DNA of 64,000 nt from Legionella quinlivanii (GTDB lineage Bacteria; Pseudomonadota; Gammaproteobacteria; Legionellales; Legionellaceae): NCBI RefSeq assembly GCF_003265995.1, contig NZ_MVJN01000009.1, forward strand, positions 110,866 through 174,865, read 5' to 3'. Of the stretch, positions 16,965-24,985 are shown in pieces; position 1 is the first letter of the stretch; each line of letters starts with the position of its first letter. The notes beneath the pieces were generated by a model that was given only the letters and a program-made list of their open reading frames with translations, was not told the DNA's origin and made no database searches. Both the position numbers and the translations under genes were made by a program.

Positions 16965-17174
16965 TTAGCTACCGCTGCAGCCGCCACAACCTTTGCAGCC
17001 ATTGCAACCTTTGCAACCTTTGCAACCTTTGCATCCGTTGCAGCCTTTACAGCCTTTGCAACCAGCGCAGCCACTTGCTTGAGTAGTAGTTGAATCAGCG
17101 TAGGCAGCAGGAACAACAGAAGCAGCTGAAAGGGCAGTCAGTAATGCGGCCACGGCTAAAGTTGATTTTTTCAT
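16965..17174 (-). CDS. Secreted (GCx)11 cysteine-repeat peptide
   Basis: A 69-aa protein with a Sec signal peptide (MKKSTLAVAALLTALSAASV...AYA, cleavage likely near ADS). The mature part is almost only Gly-Cys-X triplets: eleven cysteines every third residue, X being Ala, Lys, Asn, Gly or Ser. A stretch of this composition could bind soft metals, as in metallothioneins, or be a substrate for modification, as in HvfA/bufferin-type precursors (which have spaced GKCG repeats), but no MNIO (DUF692) enzyme is next to it. The gene has its own terminator, then the His-rich DUF6969-like gene. The start codon follows an AAGGA-like site (gaaggattcatc on the minus strand). About 250 bp of AT-rich DNA upstream carries the promoter. 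Confidence 0.85.
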   Translation of the reverse strand: MKKSTLAVAALLTALSAASVVPAAYADSTTTQASGCAGCKGCKGCNGCKGCKGCKGCNGCKGCGGCSGS

Positions 17175-17424
17175 GATGAATCCTTCCTTTGAAAAAGTTT
17201 AGAATTTGAAACACAGTTAAGGACCAGAAACAGTATCTGGCAACATTTACTCCTTCGGAACTTTGTGAGCCGCAGTTAAAGCTTGCTTACAGTTTCAAAA
17301 GGTCAATTTAATTATATTAGAGTGGCGCATTTGATCAAGCTATGTTCTTCATATTTTTGAAAATTTTTGTCGCCAAAGGTTTCATTATGATTAAGAGAAA
17401 TTCACATTGGCAATTTATGGCAGG

Positions 17425-18681
17425 TCAAAGTTTTAAGCCTGAACCTTCATTGGGTATACAATCATCTTTCATCTCGCTTATCCTCTGTCTGAACTGATGC
17501 GATTTGCTTATTGTTGCCAGGGAGTTGACAGTAGGCGACTGGCTTAACAGATTGCCTATGGGTTGCCACCATGTGGAGGTGCAATATTCGTGTTCATTTT
17601 TTTGAAGAGAATTTGCAAAAGCGGCTAAAGCCTCACTTGCATGCGGAATGGTTTCTAACTTGTCAATTAGCTGATTAATCCGATTGATTTCAATAAGATT
17701 ACCGGGCTGTTCTTTAACAAGCGCACTGGATTGGAACTGGGATTTATAATTTTCCAGGGTTTTGAGTAGTTCATCACGCAGGGCGAAATCTTTTAAATCG
17801 ATCATGAGATCCTGCAGTAATACTTCTATTTGGGAGTTGGGCACAACTTTTGATAGATCATCCGTACCAAATATTATCTGGCTAATTGCATCAAGTTCAG
17901 CTTGTCGAATATGGGGGTTATCTTTGCTCAACTTATTAATAATTGTATGAATCCCCGTGATCGCATTATTAACCCAGTTGATTTCAGGATGATAGGCTCT
18001 ATGCTTAGCTTCATATATACGTATTGATAAATCATCGACAATTTTCCTGATTAACTCAGCTTCTTGGGGAAACCTGATCTGCTCAATGTTCTTATACAGT
18101 AAGCTAATTTCAGGGTGAGTTTCTTTAATATTTTTTATCAGATTTTCAGGATGAAAAGGGTTTCGACCCGTGACAGGGATTTTCGTTTCAATCCAGAACT
18201 TGTCAAGATCAGCGGCGCTGTTTATATCAATAGCGACTAGTTTACTATTATTCTGGGCGATTACATCATTCACCTGCTTCAATTGATCATCAAACAGCAG
18301 GCCAATGGCGTCATTATGTCCCTCCTGATGATATAATTGAAGAATTTCAGCCATTTTATGGCCTTTAAGGCCTGCCGGCGCACGTACTATTTCAACATTA
18401 TGTACATCATAGGCTTCAAGAATATTGACAATTTCATTGGTGGGTTTTGTTCCTAAATAGCTACTTAAAGCCTGCAATCCTCTATCCACAAAGCCAGGTC
18501 TGGCAGTCAATATCAGAATATCATAGCCTTCTTTCTGAGCTCTGCGAACATATTCCAATAATACCTGTCTCATATGACTCTGCTTATTGCGAAGACCATA
18601 GAGAGGATTCTTGTCAATTTTTTCTACTAAAGTAGTTCCGTCTATATCAATTGCGATGAAGCCTTTGGATGATCGGGGCAT
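17425..18681 (-). CDS. HAD-like domain protein, effector candidate
   Basis: A 418-aa protein without signal peptide. The first 170 residues have HAD-superfamily motifs: IAIDIDGTTLVEK (motif I, DxDGT), LILTARPGF (motif II threonine), a lysine-containing KGHKMAEIL (motif III) and LLFDDQLKQVND (motif IV). This suggests a metal-dependent phosphatase, possibly 5'-nucleotidase-like. The remaining 250 residues are helical with no family I recognise. HAD domain plus a novel C-terminal half, monocistronic and flanked by repeats, is typical of Legionella effectors, but a housekeeping phosphatase cannot be excluded. No PmrA-like box was seen upstream. Confidence 0.7.
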   Translation of the reverse strand: MPRSSKGFIAIDIDGTTLVEKIDKNPLYGLRNKQSHMRQVLLEYVRRAQKEGYDILILTARPGFVDRGLQALSSYLGTKPTNEIVNILEAYDVHNVEIVRAPAGLKGHKMAEILQLYHQEGHNDAIGLLFDDQLKQVNDVIAQNNSKLVAIDINSAADLDKFWIETKIPVTGRNPFHPENLIKNIKETHPEISLLYKNIEQIRFPQEAELIRKIVDDLSIRIYEAKHRAYHPEINWVNNAITGIHTIINKLSKDNPHIRQAELDAISQIIFGTDDLSKVVPNSQIEVLLQDLMIDLKDFALRDELLKTLENYKSQFQSSALVKEQPGNLIEINRINQLIDKLETIPHASEALAAFANSLQKNEHEYCTSTWWQPIGNLLSQSPTVNSLATISKSHQFRQRISEMKDDCIPNEGSGLKL

Positions 18682-18740
18682 GTAAATTCATTGAGTAAAT
18701 TGCTTACTATTTATTCTAGTAGAAAATAAATTAACTTCCC

Positions 18741-18953
18741 ACGTCATCCCGAGCCCAGCGAGGGAGCTCCCCAATCCTGGTTTGTGCCAGCATTCGGAGA
18801 TCTCTCACTGTGTTCGAGATGACGGCGTGCCTGTGAGTAATGACATAGTTTAATGAACACTCTCGAAATCTTTGCCAAAAGCGTTGTAATGATTTTGCAA
18901 CATTTTATTGTCTGCAACTGCAGGGAGATCCCTTGCTGTGCCCGGGATTACGT
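18741..18953. repeat. Composite palindromic repeat C
   Basis: An arm at 18741-18772 (ACGTCATCCCGAGCCCAGCG...) is complemented twice: imperfectly at 18797-18828 and at 18922-18953. This suggests one palindromic element (18741-18828) next to a second half copy. It fills most of the 370-bp gap between two divergent effector candidates. The part 18954-19051 holds the promoter of the downstream gene. Confidence 0.65.
18819..18864. repeat. Repeat D, copy 1
   Basis: A 46-bp segment (ending TTTAATGAACACTCTC) that recurs nearly identically at 24798-24844. It lies between the arms of repeat C. Confidence 0.75.
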
Positions 18954-19051
18954 AGGGATTTACAAATAAATTGCTTTATTATAGACGGGGCTGTTTTTAA
19001 AATGTTACTTAAGTTATAATATTAGGCATCTAGGTAAAAATAAGGTCAATC

Positions 19052-20080
19052 ATGTCTCAGCTAAGTCGCTTTAAGAAGTCGTCAAATAAAATTGAATTTT
19101 TAAATGATCCTTATCTGGATAAAGGATTCTATGAGGAATTATGCGCAATGCCGAAACTCGAAAGAGAGGCATTCGCCAGTGAAATTGCTGAGCAGCTCTC
19201 GCCAGACAATCTCTCCCAGTTCCTTACTCGTATGACAGATCTTTGTTTTGAGGCCAAAGGTCATGAATTTATTAGAGCTGCCAGCGGAGATTTCTTCGCC
19301 GGTGTATTATTTAGGCTGATCAAAAAGCTGGATGTAGATAATACATTTAAAACGGCTTATCAAAATAGCAACAATAAACATGTCTATCCCCAAGCACATG
19401 TGTTTGATCAAAAAACGGTAGAAATACTGAACATTATTAGAAGTGTTGCTGCAAGGAAAGGCGTAGAGCATCAACAAAATCTATATAGTAATTTGGCCAT
19501 CAAAATATTTAGTCCCTTGATTACTGACGATATCGCTGATCCTCAGGAGTTAATGGCAATTTCTGTTGATTTACAAAAGGTAATTACTAACAAAACTGCA
19601 TTGAATGAGTATTTCAGCACGCGCCTTCCTGATGCAGAAGCTCCTGGCGTAGAAGCTTATTTTGAAGAGCGAACACAAGCCCTGGACGAAAAGCAGGAAT
19701 TGCACAATAATGCGGTTCAGAACATCAAGCAGTTAATTCGCAGCAAACCCTGGAGCATACCAGGTTTCTTGTTCATTCGAGGCGGGGTTGATATAAATGT
19801 CGACGGTAGAACATTGAGAGTACCTCACCGAGTCGCTGAAATGGCAAGAGCCATTGATACTTATGAAGCCAAACAAAACAAAACGGAAAATGATTTATAC
19901 GACCTGTATGAGCATATAAAGGATATCGCTCAGGAAGCACTGGATAATCCTCGGCAGGGCCGCCAACCTTCAACTACAAAGTTTTATAAAGATGTGCTTG
20001 AAAATGTGTATCGGGCTGCAGATGCTGGTCTGGCAAATACTGATGAGGATGAAAGGGCCCGTTTTTTAGGTGTGGATTAA
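19052..20080 (+). CDS. Hypothetical protein, effector candidate
   Basis: A 342-aa soluble, helical protein with no signal peptide and no family I recognise. Visible features are an N-terminal region with many charged residues (MSQLSRFKKSSNKIEFLND), a WSIPGFLFIRGGVDINVDG segment near residue 235 and an acidic C-terminus (NTDEDERARFLGVD) that could act as an E-block Dot/Icm signal. It is monocistronic. CTTAAG followed by TATAAT lies just upstream (about 19008-19022), but the spacing does not fit a PmrA box. The flanking repeats and divergent effector candidate suggest an accessory island. Confidence 0.65.
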   Translation: MSQLSRFKKSSNKIEFLNDPYLDKGFYEELCAMPKLEREAFASEIAEQLSPDNLSQFLTRMTDLCFEAKGHEFIRAASGDFFAGVLFRLIKKLDVDNTFKTAYQNSNNKHVYPQAHVFDQKTVEILNIIRSVAARKGVEHQQNLYSNLAIKIFSPLITDDIADPQELMAISVDLQKVITNKTALNEYFSTRLPDAEAPGVEAYFEERTQALDEKQELHNNAVQNIKQLIRSKPWSIPGFLFIRGGVDINVDGRTLRVPHRVAEMARAIDTYEAKQNKTENDLYDLYEHIKDIAQEALDNPRQGRQPSTTKFYKDVLENVYRAADAGLANTDEDERARFLGVD

Positions 20081-20153
20081 TAAGTAATCGTTGCGCAATG
20101 GTTTGAGAACGCGCCAGCATTTTTCATTTGACGTTCTCCCCTATAGTATTTGG

Positions 20154-21725
20154 CTAAAAGCGCTCAGGATCTGCTTTTAGCCAGTGTTTTTTGAAGCATT
20201 CAGGGATTTCTTCGCCAAGCAATTGTCCGGGTGTTAAATAATCATAGATTTCGTTAAAGGGTTTAACACAGTCGGCACTGACCCGTCTCATCAGATATTC
20301 TGGCGATAAGTCACTGGGATTACATAATCCCATAGCACCTACCATCTCAAGAAAACTCCTGACGGTATTATTATGAAAATTCAATACACGGTATTGTTTC
20401 TCATCAACAACCAAACCCCGTTGCAATCGTAAATTTTGCGTGGCGACTCCGGTAGGGCAGGTATTGGCATTGCATTGTTTTGACTGAATGCAGCCCACCG
20501 CGAACATCATGGCGCGTGCCGCGTTACACATGTCGGCTCCCATCGCAATATTGGCGACCAGATCAAAGCCGCTGGCTACTTTTCCACTGGATATAATTCT
20601 GATTTTATCTCGTAAATTAACGCCTACCAGAGCATTATGGACAAAAACCAAAGCTGCCTCCAAAGGTTCCCCCACTCGATTGGTATATTCAACTGGAGCC
20701 GCTCCCGTACCGCCTTCAGCGCCATCAACTGTAATGAAATCAGGAGTAATGCCGGTTAAAAGCATTGCCTTGCATATACCCAGAAACTCATGACGTTTGC
20801 CTATACAGAGTTTAAAACCTACAGGTTTGCCTCCGGATAATTGTCGTAAATGTTTTACAAACTCCAATAATGTACGCGGGGAATCAAAGGCTGTGTGGGC
20901 TGGCGGAGAAAGAATATCGCCTCCAATTTTAATTTTTCGCACCTTCGCTATTTCCGGAGTCACTTTAGCTGCTGGCAAAATCCCGCCATGCGAGGGTTTA
21001 GCGCCTTGCGAGAGTTTGATTTCAATCATTTTGACTTCTTCGCGAGTCGACTCTGCGACAAACTCCTTTTCATCGAAATTGCCATTGTCATCCCGGCAGC
21101 CAAAATAGGCAGTTCCAATCTGGAATATAATGTCGCCGCCTTGCAAATGATAGGGACTTAAACCACCCTCACCGGTGTTATGAGCAAAATTCCCCAGTTT
21201 TGCTCCTTTATTAAGCGCCATGATGGCATTAGGCGATAAGGAACCGTAACTCATTGCCGAGATATTCAGGCGTGAGGCACTGTAAGGTTTGCTGCAGTCA
21301 GGCCCGCCGACCACAATTCGGGGTTCAACTTCTGACACATGTTTGGGAGAGAGCGAGTGTAAAACCCAGGTATAACCGACCTGAGTAATGTTACGGCTGG
21401 TGCCGAAGGGAATCGTATCACGAACATTTTTTGCGCGTTCATACACCATGCTTCTGATTTCACGATTATAGGGAAGCTCTTCCTGATCATCCGCAATAAA
21501 ATATTGCTGAATTTCAGGCCTTAAAAATTCCATAATGAACCGGAAATGGCCTAATACCGGAAAGTTTCTAAGAACGGAGTGTTTGGTTTGTATCAGATCG
21601 TAGATTCCCACGATAATGATGGGTACCAGAAAGACAATGCACCAGATGGTATCGTGCATCATGATCAGGAAAAAAGTAAAGCTTAGCAGGATGAGCCCGA
21701 ATCCAATATACCACTGGCGCCGCAT
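20154..21725 (-). CDS. FMN-binding glutamate-synthase-like membrane protein
   Basis: A 523-aa protein with two N-terminal TM helices (residues 5-45) and a GltS FMN-binding barrel. The barrel shows FAHNTGEGGLSPYH, GGDILSPPAHTAFDSP and ITVDGAEGGTGAAP; the cysteines of CIQSKQCNANTCPTGVAT resemble the 3Fe-4S ligands of glutamate synthase. It lacks the glutaminase domain and is therefore not a complete glutamate synthase; a membrane-tethered oxidoreductase is likely. The next gene on the same strand (malic enzyme) is upstream by 63 bp, so they may be co-transcribed. Its exact reaction is not known to me. Confidence 0.85.
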   Translation of the reverse strand: MRRQWYIGFGLILLSFTFFLIMMHDTIWCIVFLVPIIIVGIYDLIQTKHSVLRNFPVLGHFRFIMEFLRPEIQQYFIADDQEELPYNREIRSMVYERAKNVRDTIPFGTSRNITQVGYTWVLHSLSPKHVSEVEPRIVVGGPDCSKPYSASRLNISAMSYGSLSPNAIMALNKGAKLGNFAHNTGEGGLSPYHLQGGDIIFQIGTAYFGCRDDNGNFDEKEFVAESTREEVKMIEIKLSQGAKPSHGGILPAAKVTPEIAKVRKIKIGGDILSPPAHTAFDSPRTLLEFVKHLRQLSGGKPVGFKLCIGKRHEFLGICKAMLLTGITPDFITVDGAEGGTGAAPVEYTNRVGEPLEAALVFVHNALVGVNLRDKIRIISSGKVASGFDLVANIAMGADMCNAARAMMFAVGCIQSKQCNANTCPTGVATQNLRLQRGLVVDEKQYRVLNFHNNTVRSFLEMVGAMGLCNPSDLSPEYLMRRVSADCVKPFNEIYDYLTPGQLLGEEIPECFKKHWLKADPERF

Positions 21726-21788
21726 AGTTAAATCCTCTTAAAAAAACGGTGGGGAATACAAACCCTAAGGCTTGTATTCGAGATGAAA

Positions 21789-23459
21789 TTACTTCGTAAA
21801 TACCTCATACTCAGGGTACCACATGGTTTCTTTTATCGCTGTTTCAATTTCCGCATCACTGATTTTATCCGCGTGGTTTTCCTTAATAGCCTGTAAAATC
21901 ACTGCCTTGGCAATGTGCCGGCTTACATCGCGAATGACTCGGAGATCGGGCAGAAGAGCGCCTTCCCCCTTAATCATGGCCGGAGACAGATCGCTTAATG
22001 CCATTGCAGCGGCCATCATCATTTTATCGGTGACGCGACGCGCCTTTCCGGCGACAACGCCCAGGCCAACGCCTGGGAAAATATAGGAGTTATTGCACTG
22101 GGAAATTTCAATGGGATGAGAACCAATTAAAACCGGATCAAATGGACTTCCTGTAGCAACCAGGGCCTTACCCGCACTCCATTCCAGAATTTGCTGTGGA
22201 GTCGCTTCAGCCCGTGAAGTGGGATTGGAGAGTGGGAATACAATAGGGCGATCGCAGTAGCTCGCCATGCTGCGTATCATTGGCTCGCTGAATTGCTGCG
22301 GCTGTCCTGAAACGCCGAGCAGGATAGTCGGTTTGGCATTGTTAATTACTTCAAGAAGATTTATCTGCTGTTTGTTTTGGACCGTCCAGGTTTTTAATCT
22401 GTTTTTGGATTGAACAAAGCCTTGTTGGAAGGGCAGAATATTCTCCAGACCTTCCTGCAGTAAACCCATTCTGTCGACCAGATAAAAACGAGATCGTGCT
22501 TCGGATTCGCTAAGTCCCTGATTAATCATTGCCTGAACCAATTGCTCGCTGATGCCGCAGCCAGCTGAACCGGCACCGAGCAGGGCGATACGATGGTCTT
22601 TTAATGGGACACCCGAAACACGCGTTGCAGCAATGATAGCTGCTACTGCAACTGCGGCTGTTCCCTGAATATCATCGTTGAAGGTACAGAGCTGATCACG
22701 GTACTTTTCAAGAATCGGATAGGCATGCTGTTGCGCAAAATCTTCAAATTGCAGTAGTACATTGGGGAAGCATTTTTTGACCGATTGCACGAACTGGTCA
22801 ATAAACTGATCATACTCTTCGCCAGTAATACGAGAATGACGCCATCCCAAATATTCAGGGTCATTAAACTTTTCCTGATTATTGGTACCTACATCCAATA
22901 CAATAGGTAATGTATGCGCTGGATGGATACCTCCGCAAACGGAGTAAAGCGATAATTTACCTATTGGAATGCCAAGGCCGCCAGCGCCCTGATCACCCAA
23001 TCCCAGAATTCGTTCGCCGTCAGTGACAACGATCACATCAATCCGTCGATTTTTCGCAACAGTCGAAAGAATCTTCTCCATTCTATCCCGCTCAGGATAG
23101 CTGATGAACAAACCGCGGGGTTGACGGTAAATGCGATGAAACTGCTGACAGGCCTCACCTACTACAGGGGTATAAATTATGGGCAAAACTTCCAGTAAGT
23201 TGTCCAGGACAAAACGATAAAAAAGGACTTCATTGCGATCCTGCAGCGCTCTTAAGTAGATATGTTTTTCCAGTGGAGTATCTTTTGCATCGTAGGCATC
23301 GCGGCTGCGTCTCAATTGTTCGAGAATACTCTCAGTATTGCAGGGAAGAAGTCCATGCAGCTCAAACAAGTCTTTTTCAGCTTCAGTAAAAGCGGTGCCT
23401 TTATTTAATAAGGGGTCTTTTAATATTTCCTGGCCGCGTGCAGTAATTTTGGAACTCAT
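21789..23459 (-). CDS. maeA: NAD-dependent malic enzyme
   Basis: A 556-aa enzyme that decarboxylates malate to pyruvate. Motifs include LFISYPERDRM, VVTDGERILGLGDQGAGGLGIPIGKL, the catalytic lysine region, FNDDIQGTAAVAVA and the nucleotide-binding GAGSAGCGI. The length fits the large maeA/SfcA form. The longest frame starts with GTG at 23465; the ATG at 23459 has GGGAG 5 bases upstream, so I chose it. It links the TCA cycle to pyruvate, relevant for an amino-acid-feeding bacterium. It probably shares a transcript with the glutamate-synthase-like gene downstream. Confidence 0.93.
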   Translation of the reverse strand: MSSKITARGQEILKDPLLNKGTAFTEAEKDLFELHGLLPCNTESILEQLRRSRDAYDAKDTPLEKHIYLRALQDRNEVLFYRFVLDNLLEVLPIIYTPVVGEACQQFHRIYRQPRGLFISYPERDRMEKILSTVAKNRRIDVIVVTDGERILGLGDQGAGGLGIPIGKLSLYSVCGGIHPAHTLPIVLDVGTNNQEKFNDPEYLGWRHSRITGEEYDQFIDQFVQSVKKCFPNVLLQFEDFAQQHAYPILEKYRDQLCTFNDDIQGTAAVAVAAIIAATRVSGVPLKDHRIALLGAGSAGCGISEQLVQAMINQGLSESEARSRFYLVDRMGLLQEGLENILPFQQGFVQSKNRLKTWTVQNKQQINLLEVINNAKPTILLGVSGQPQQFSEPMIRSMASYCDRPIVFPLSNPTSRAEATPQQILEWSAGKALVATGSPFDPVLIGSHPIEISQCNNSYIFPGVGLGVVAGKARRVTDKMMMAAAMALSDLSPAMIKGEGALLPDLRVIRDVSRHIAKAVILQAIKENHADKISDAEIETAIKETMWYPEYEVFTK

Positions 23460-23511
23460 AACCACTCCCTGGTAACTGTAATTTAAAATGCCAAATGGAC
23501 ATTATGCTAGT

Positions 23512-24669
23512 TCATTCTTGAGAATCAAGATCCTCGTTGCAATATTTATCAAGTTTCTGATTCCAGGTTTCACACTGGAGTTTAACCACCTGATTCAGAG
23601 AACCACTTTCTTTGAAAACCTTTCTCAGCAAAAAAGCATCATTGATTTTGTTAAGAATATCATTTTGGAGGAGATTCATAAAATATTGATTATTCAAAAA
23701 CTCAATTTGCGGTCTTATTTTTTTTAGCGTATTGAGAATATCATCCTGAAGCAGATAATGCTGACCATTATCGGAGTCAATGATGTCGCCCTCAAAACCA
23801 TAACGGCTTGCCTGGAAGCGGTTATAACTGTATAAAAAATAAAGATCATGACTGACTTGAGTGGGACGTTCTTCGAGAAGATACAGTGACAGACTTTGTA
23901 AATAAGCCGCAATTTGAATGGCTTTACCAAGGCTTAATGGCGTATCGCATACTCTGACTTCCACCGTGCCGAACTCAGGTTTGGGGCGAATATCCCAGTA
24001 AAAATCTTTCATGCTGCCGATTATTCCCAGTCTTCGAAATTTATAATAATACTCAGACAGTTCATTCCAGTTAATTAAGTAAGGAATTACACCGCTTAAG
24101 GGAAAGGCGCTAAAGATACTGGAGCGGGAGGAGCAATAGCCGGTGTCAACACCCTGGTAAAATGGAGACGATGCCGCTATTGCGATGAGTTGCGGAACAT
24201 ATCGACCCAAGGCATGTGTCAGATACAAAGCATCCTCGGGGCTGGTGCAGCCGATATGAATATGCTGACCAAAAATAGTAGCTCTTTTTGAAAGGTAACG
24301 GTATTTTCTGGCCAGATTTTTGTAACGTTTCGCTGGAAAAATTTTTTGCTTTGACCAGCGTTCATAGGGGTGAGAGCCACCGCCACAAATATAGGCACCG
24401 ACTCGTTCGGCTTCCTGTAAAAGATATTGCTGCAGTTCCGAAAACTCGTCAAGCATGGTCTGAGCCGATTGATGCACTGAGGAGTTAATTTCAATCATGC
24501 TCTGAGTAATTTCCGGAACAATACGCGTTTCAAAATTACTTCCGTGCACATCCCGGATGATGTCTTTTGAGCAAAATTTGTGACCCCAGCTTCTCGGATT
24601 GACTAATTGAAACTCAAGTTCTATTCCAATCGACACCAGAGCTGATTTTTTGAAGGGTAATCGTCGCAT
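23512..24669 (-). CDS. YbdK-type carboxylate-amine ligase (GCS2 family)
   Basis: A glutamate-cysteine ligase-like enzyme of the ATP-grasp-related GCS2 family. Signature segments are SIGIELEFQLVNP, EINSSVHQ, CGGGSHPYERW and HIHIGCTSPEDA. The substrate is not settled for YbdK proteins; weak gamma-glutamylcysteine synthesis is known for E. coli YbdK. The ATG at 24669 has AGGACGACA immediately upstream, so it is preferred to the longest frame (24702); this gives 385 aa. It is monocistronic, ending 50 bp from the malic enzyme start. Confidence 0.88.
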   Translation of the reverse strand: MRRLPFKKSALVSIGIELEFQLVNPRSWGHKFCSKDIIRDVHGSNFETRIVPEITQSMIEINSSVHQSAQTMLDEFSELQQYLLQEAERVGAYICGGGSHPYERWSKQKIFPAKRYKNLARKYRYLSKRATIFGQHIHIGCTSPEDALYLTHALGRYVPQLIAIAASSPFYQGVDTGYCSSRSSIFSAFPLSGVIPYLINWNELSEYYYKFRRLGIIGSMKDFYWDIRPKPEFGTVEVRVCDTPLSLGKAIQIAAYLQSLSLYLLEERPTQVSHDLYFLYSYNRFQASRYGFEGDIIDSDNGQHYLLQDDILNTLKKIRPQIEFLNNQYFMNLLQNDILNKINDAFLLRKVFKESGSLNQVVKLQCETWNQKLDKYCNEDLDSQE

Positions 24670-24797
24670 TGTCGTCCTGTTATTTTCTGCAATCCATTGC
24701 ACGGGAAATTCGATACAAACCTATAGTCAATTATAATCTGTAAATGCAAAATGTTCTAAAAATAATCACATGGATTGTCAATTAATCCTATTCTCAA

Positions 24798-24844
24798 ATG
24801 ACAGCGTGTCTGTGAGTAATGACACAGTTTAATGAACACTCTCT
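24798..24844. repeat. Repeat D, copy 2
   Basis: Nearly identical to 18819-18864. It lies in the 316-bp gap between the YbdK and SGNH genes; nothing else is recognisable there apart from an AT-rich promoter-like stretch before 24986. Confidence 0.75.
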
Positions 24845-24985
24845 TTAATTCATTCAATCCTAAGGCTAATCCAAAATATGTCGATATGAATCTTAAATGT
24901 CATTCTGATTATCATTTGGGCATCCGCTGCGAGCCTCGGAACGCATTCTGTATTAAAGGATTAAAATAACAACAAGGAAGAAAAC

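Noticed and set aside
16916..17116. Extending the DUF6969-like gene to 17116
   Set aside because: The extension crosses a strong terminator and is low-complexity out-of-frame reading of the Cys repeats.
19000..19030. CTTAAG next to TATAAT as a third TTAAG-type PmrA box
   Set aside because: The half-sites are 12 bp apart and CTTAAG overlaps the -10, so the geometry does not match PmrA.
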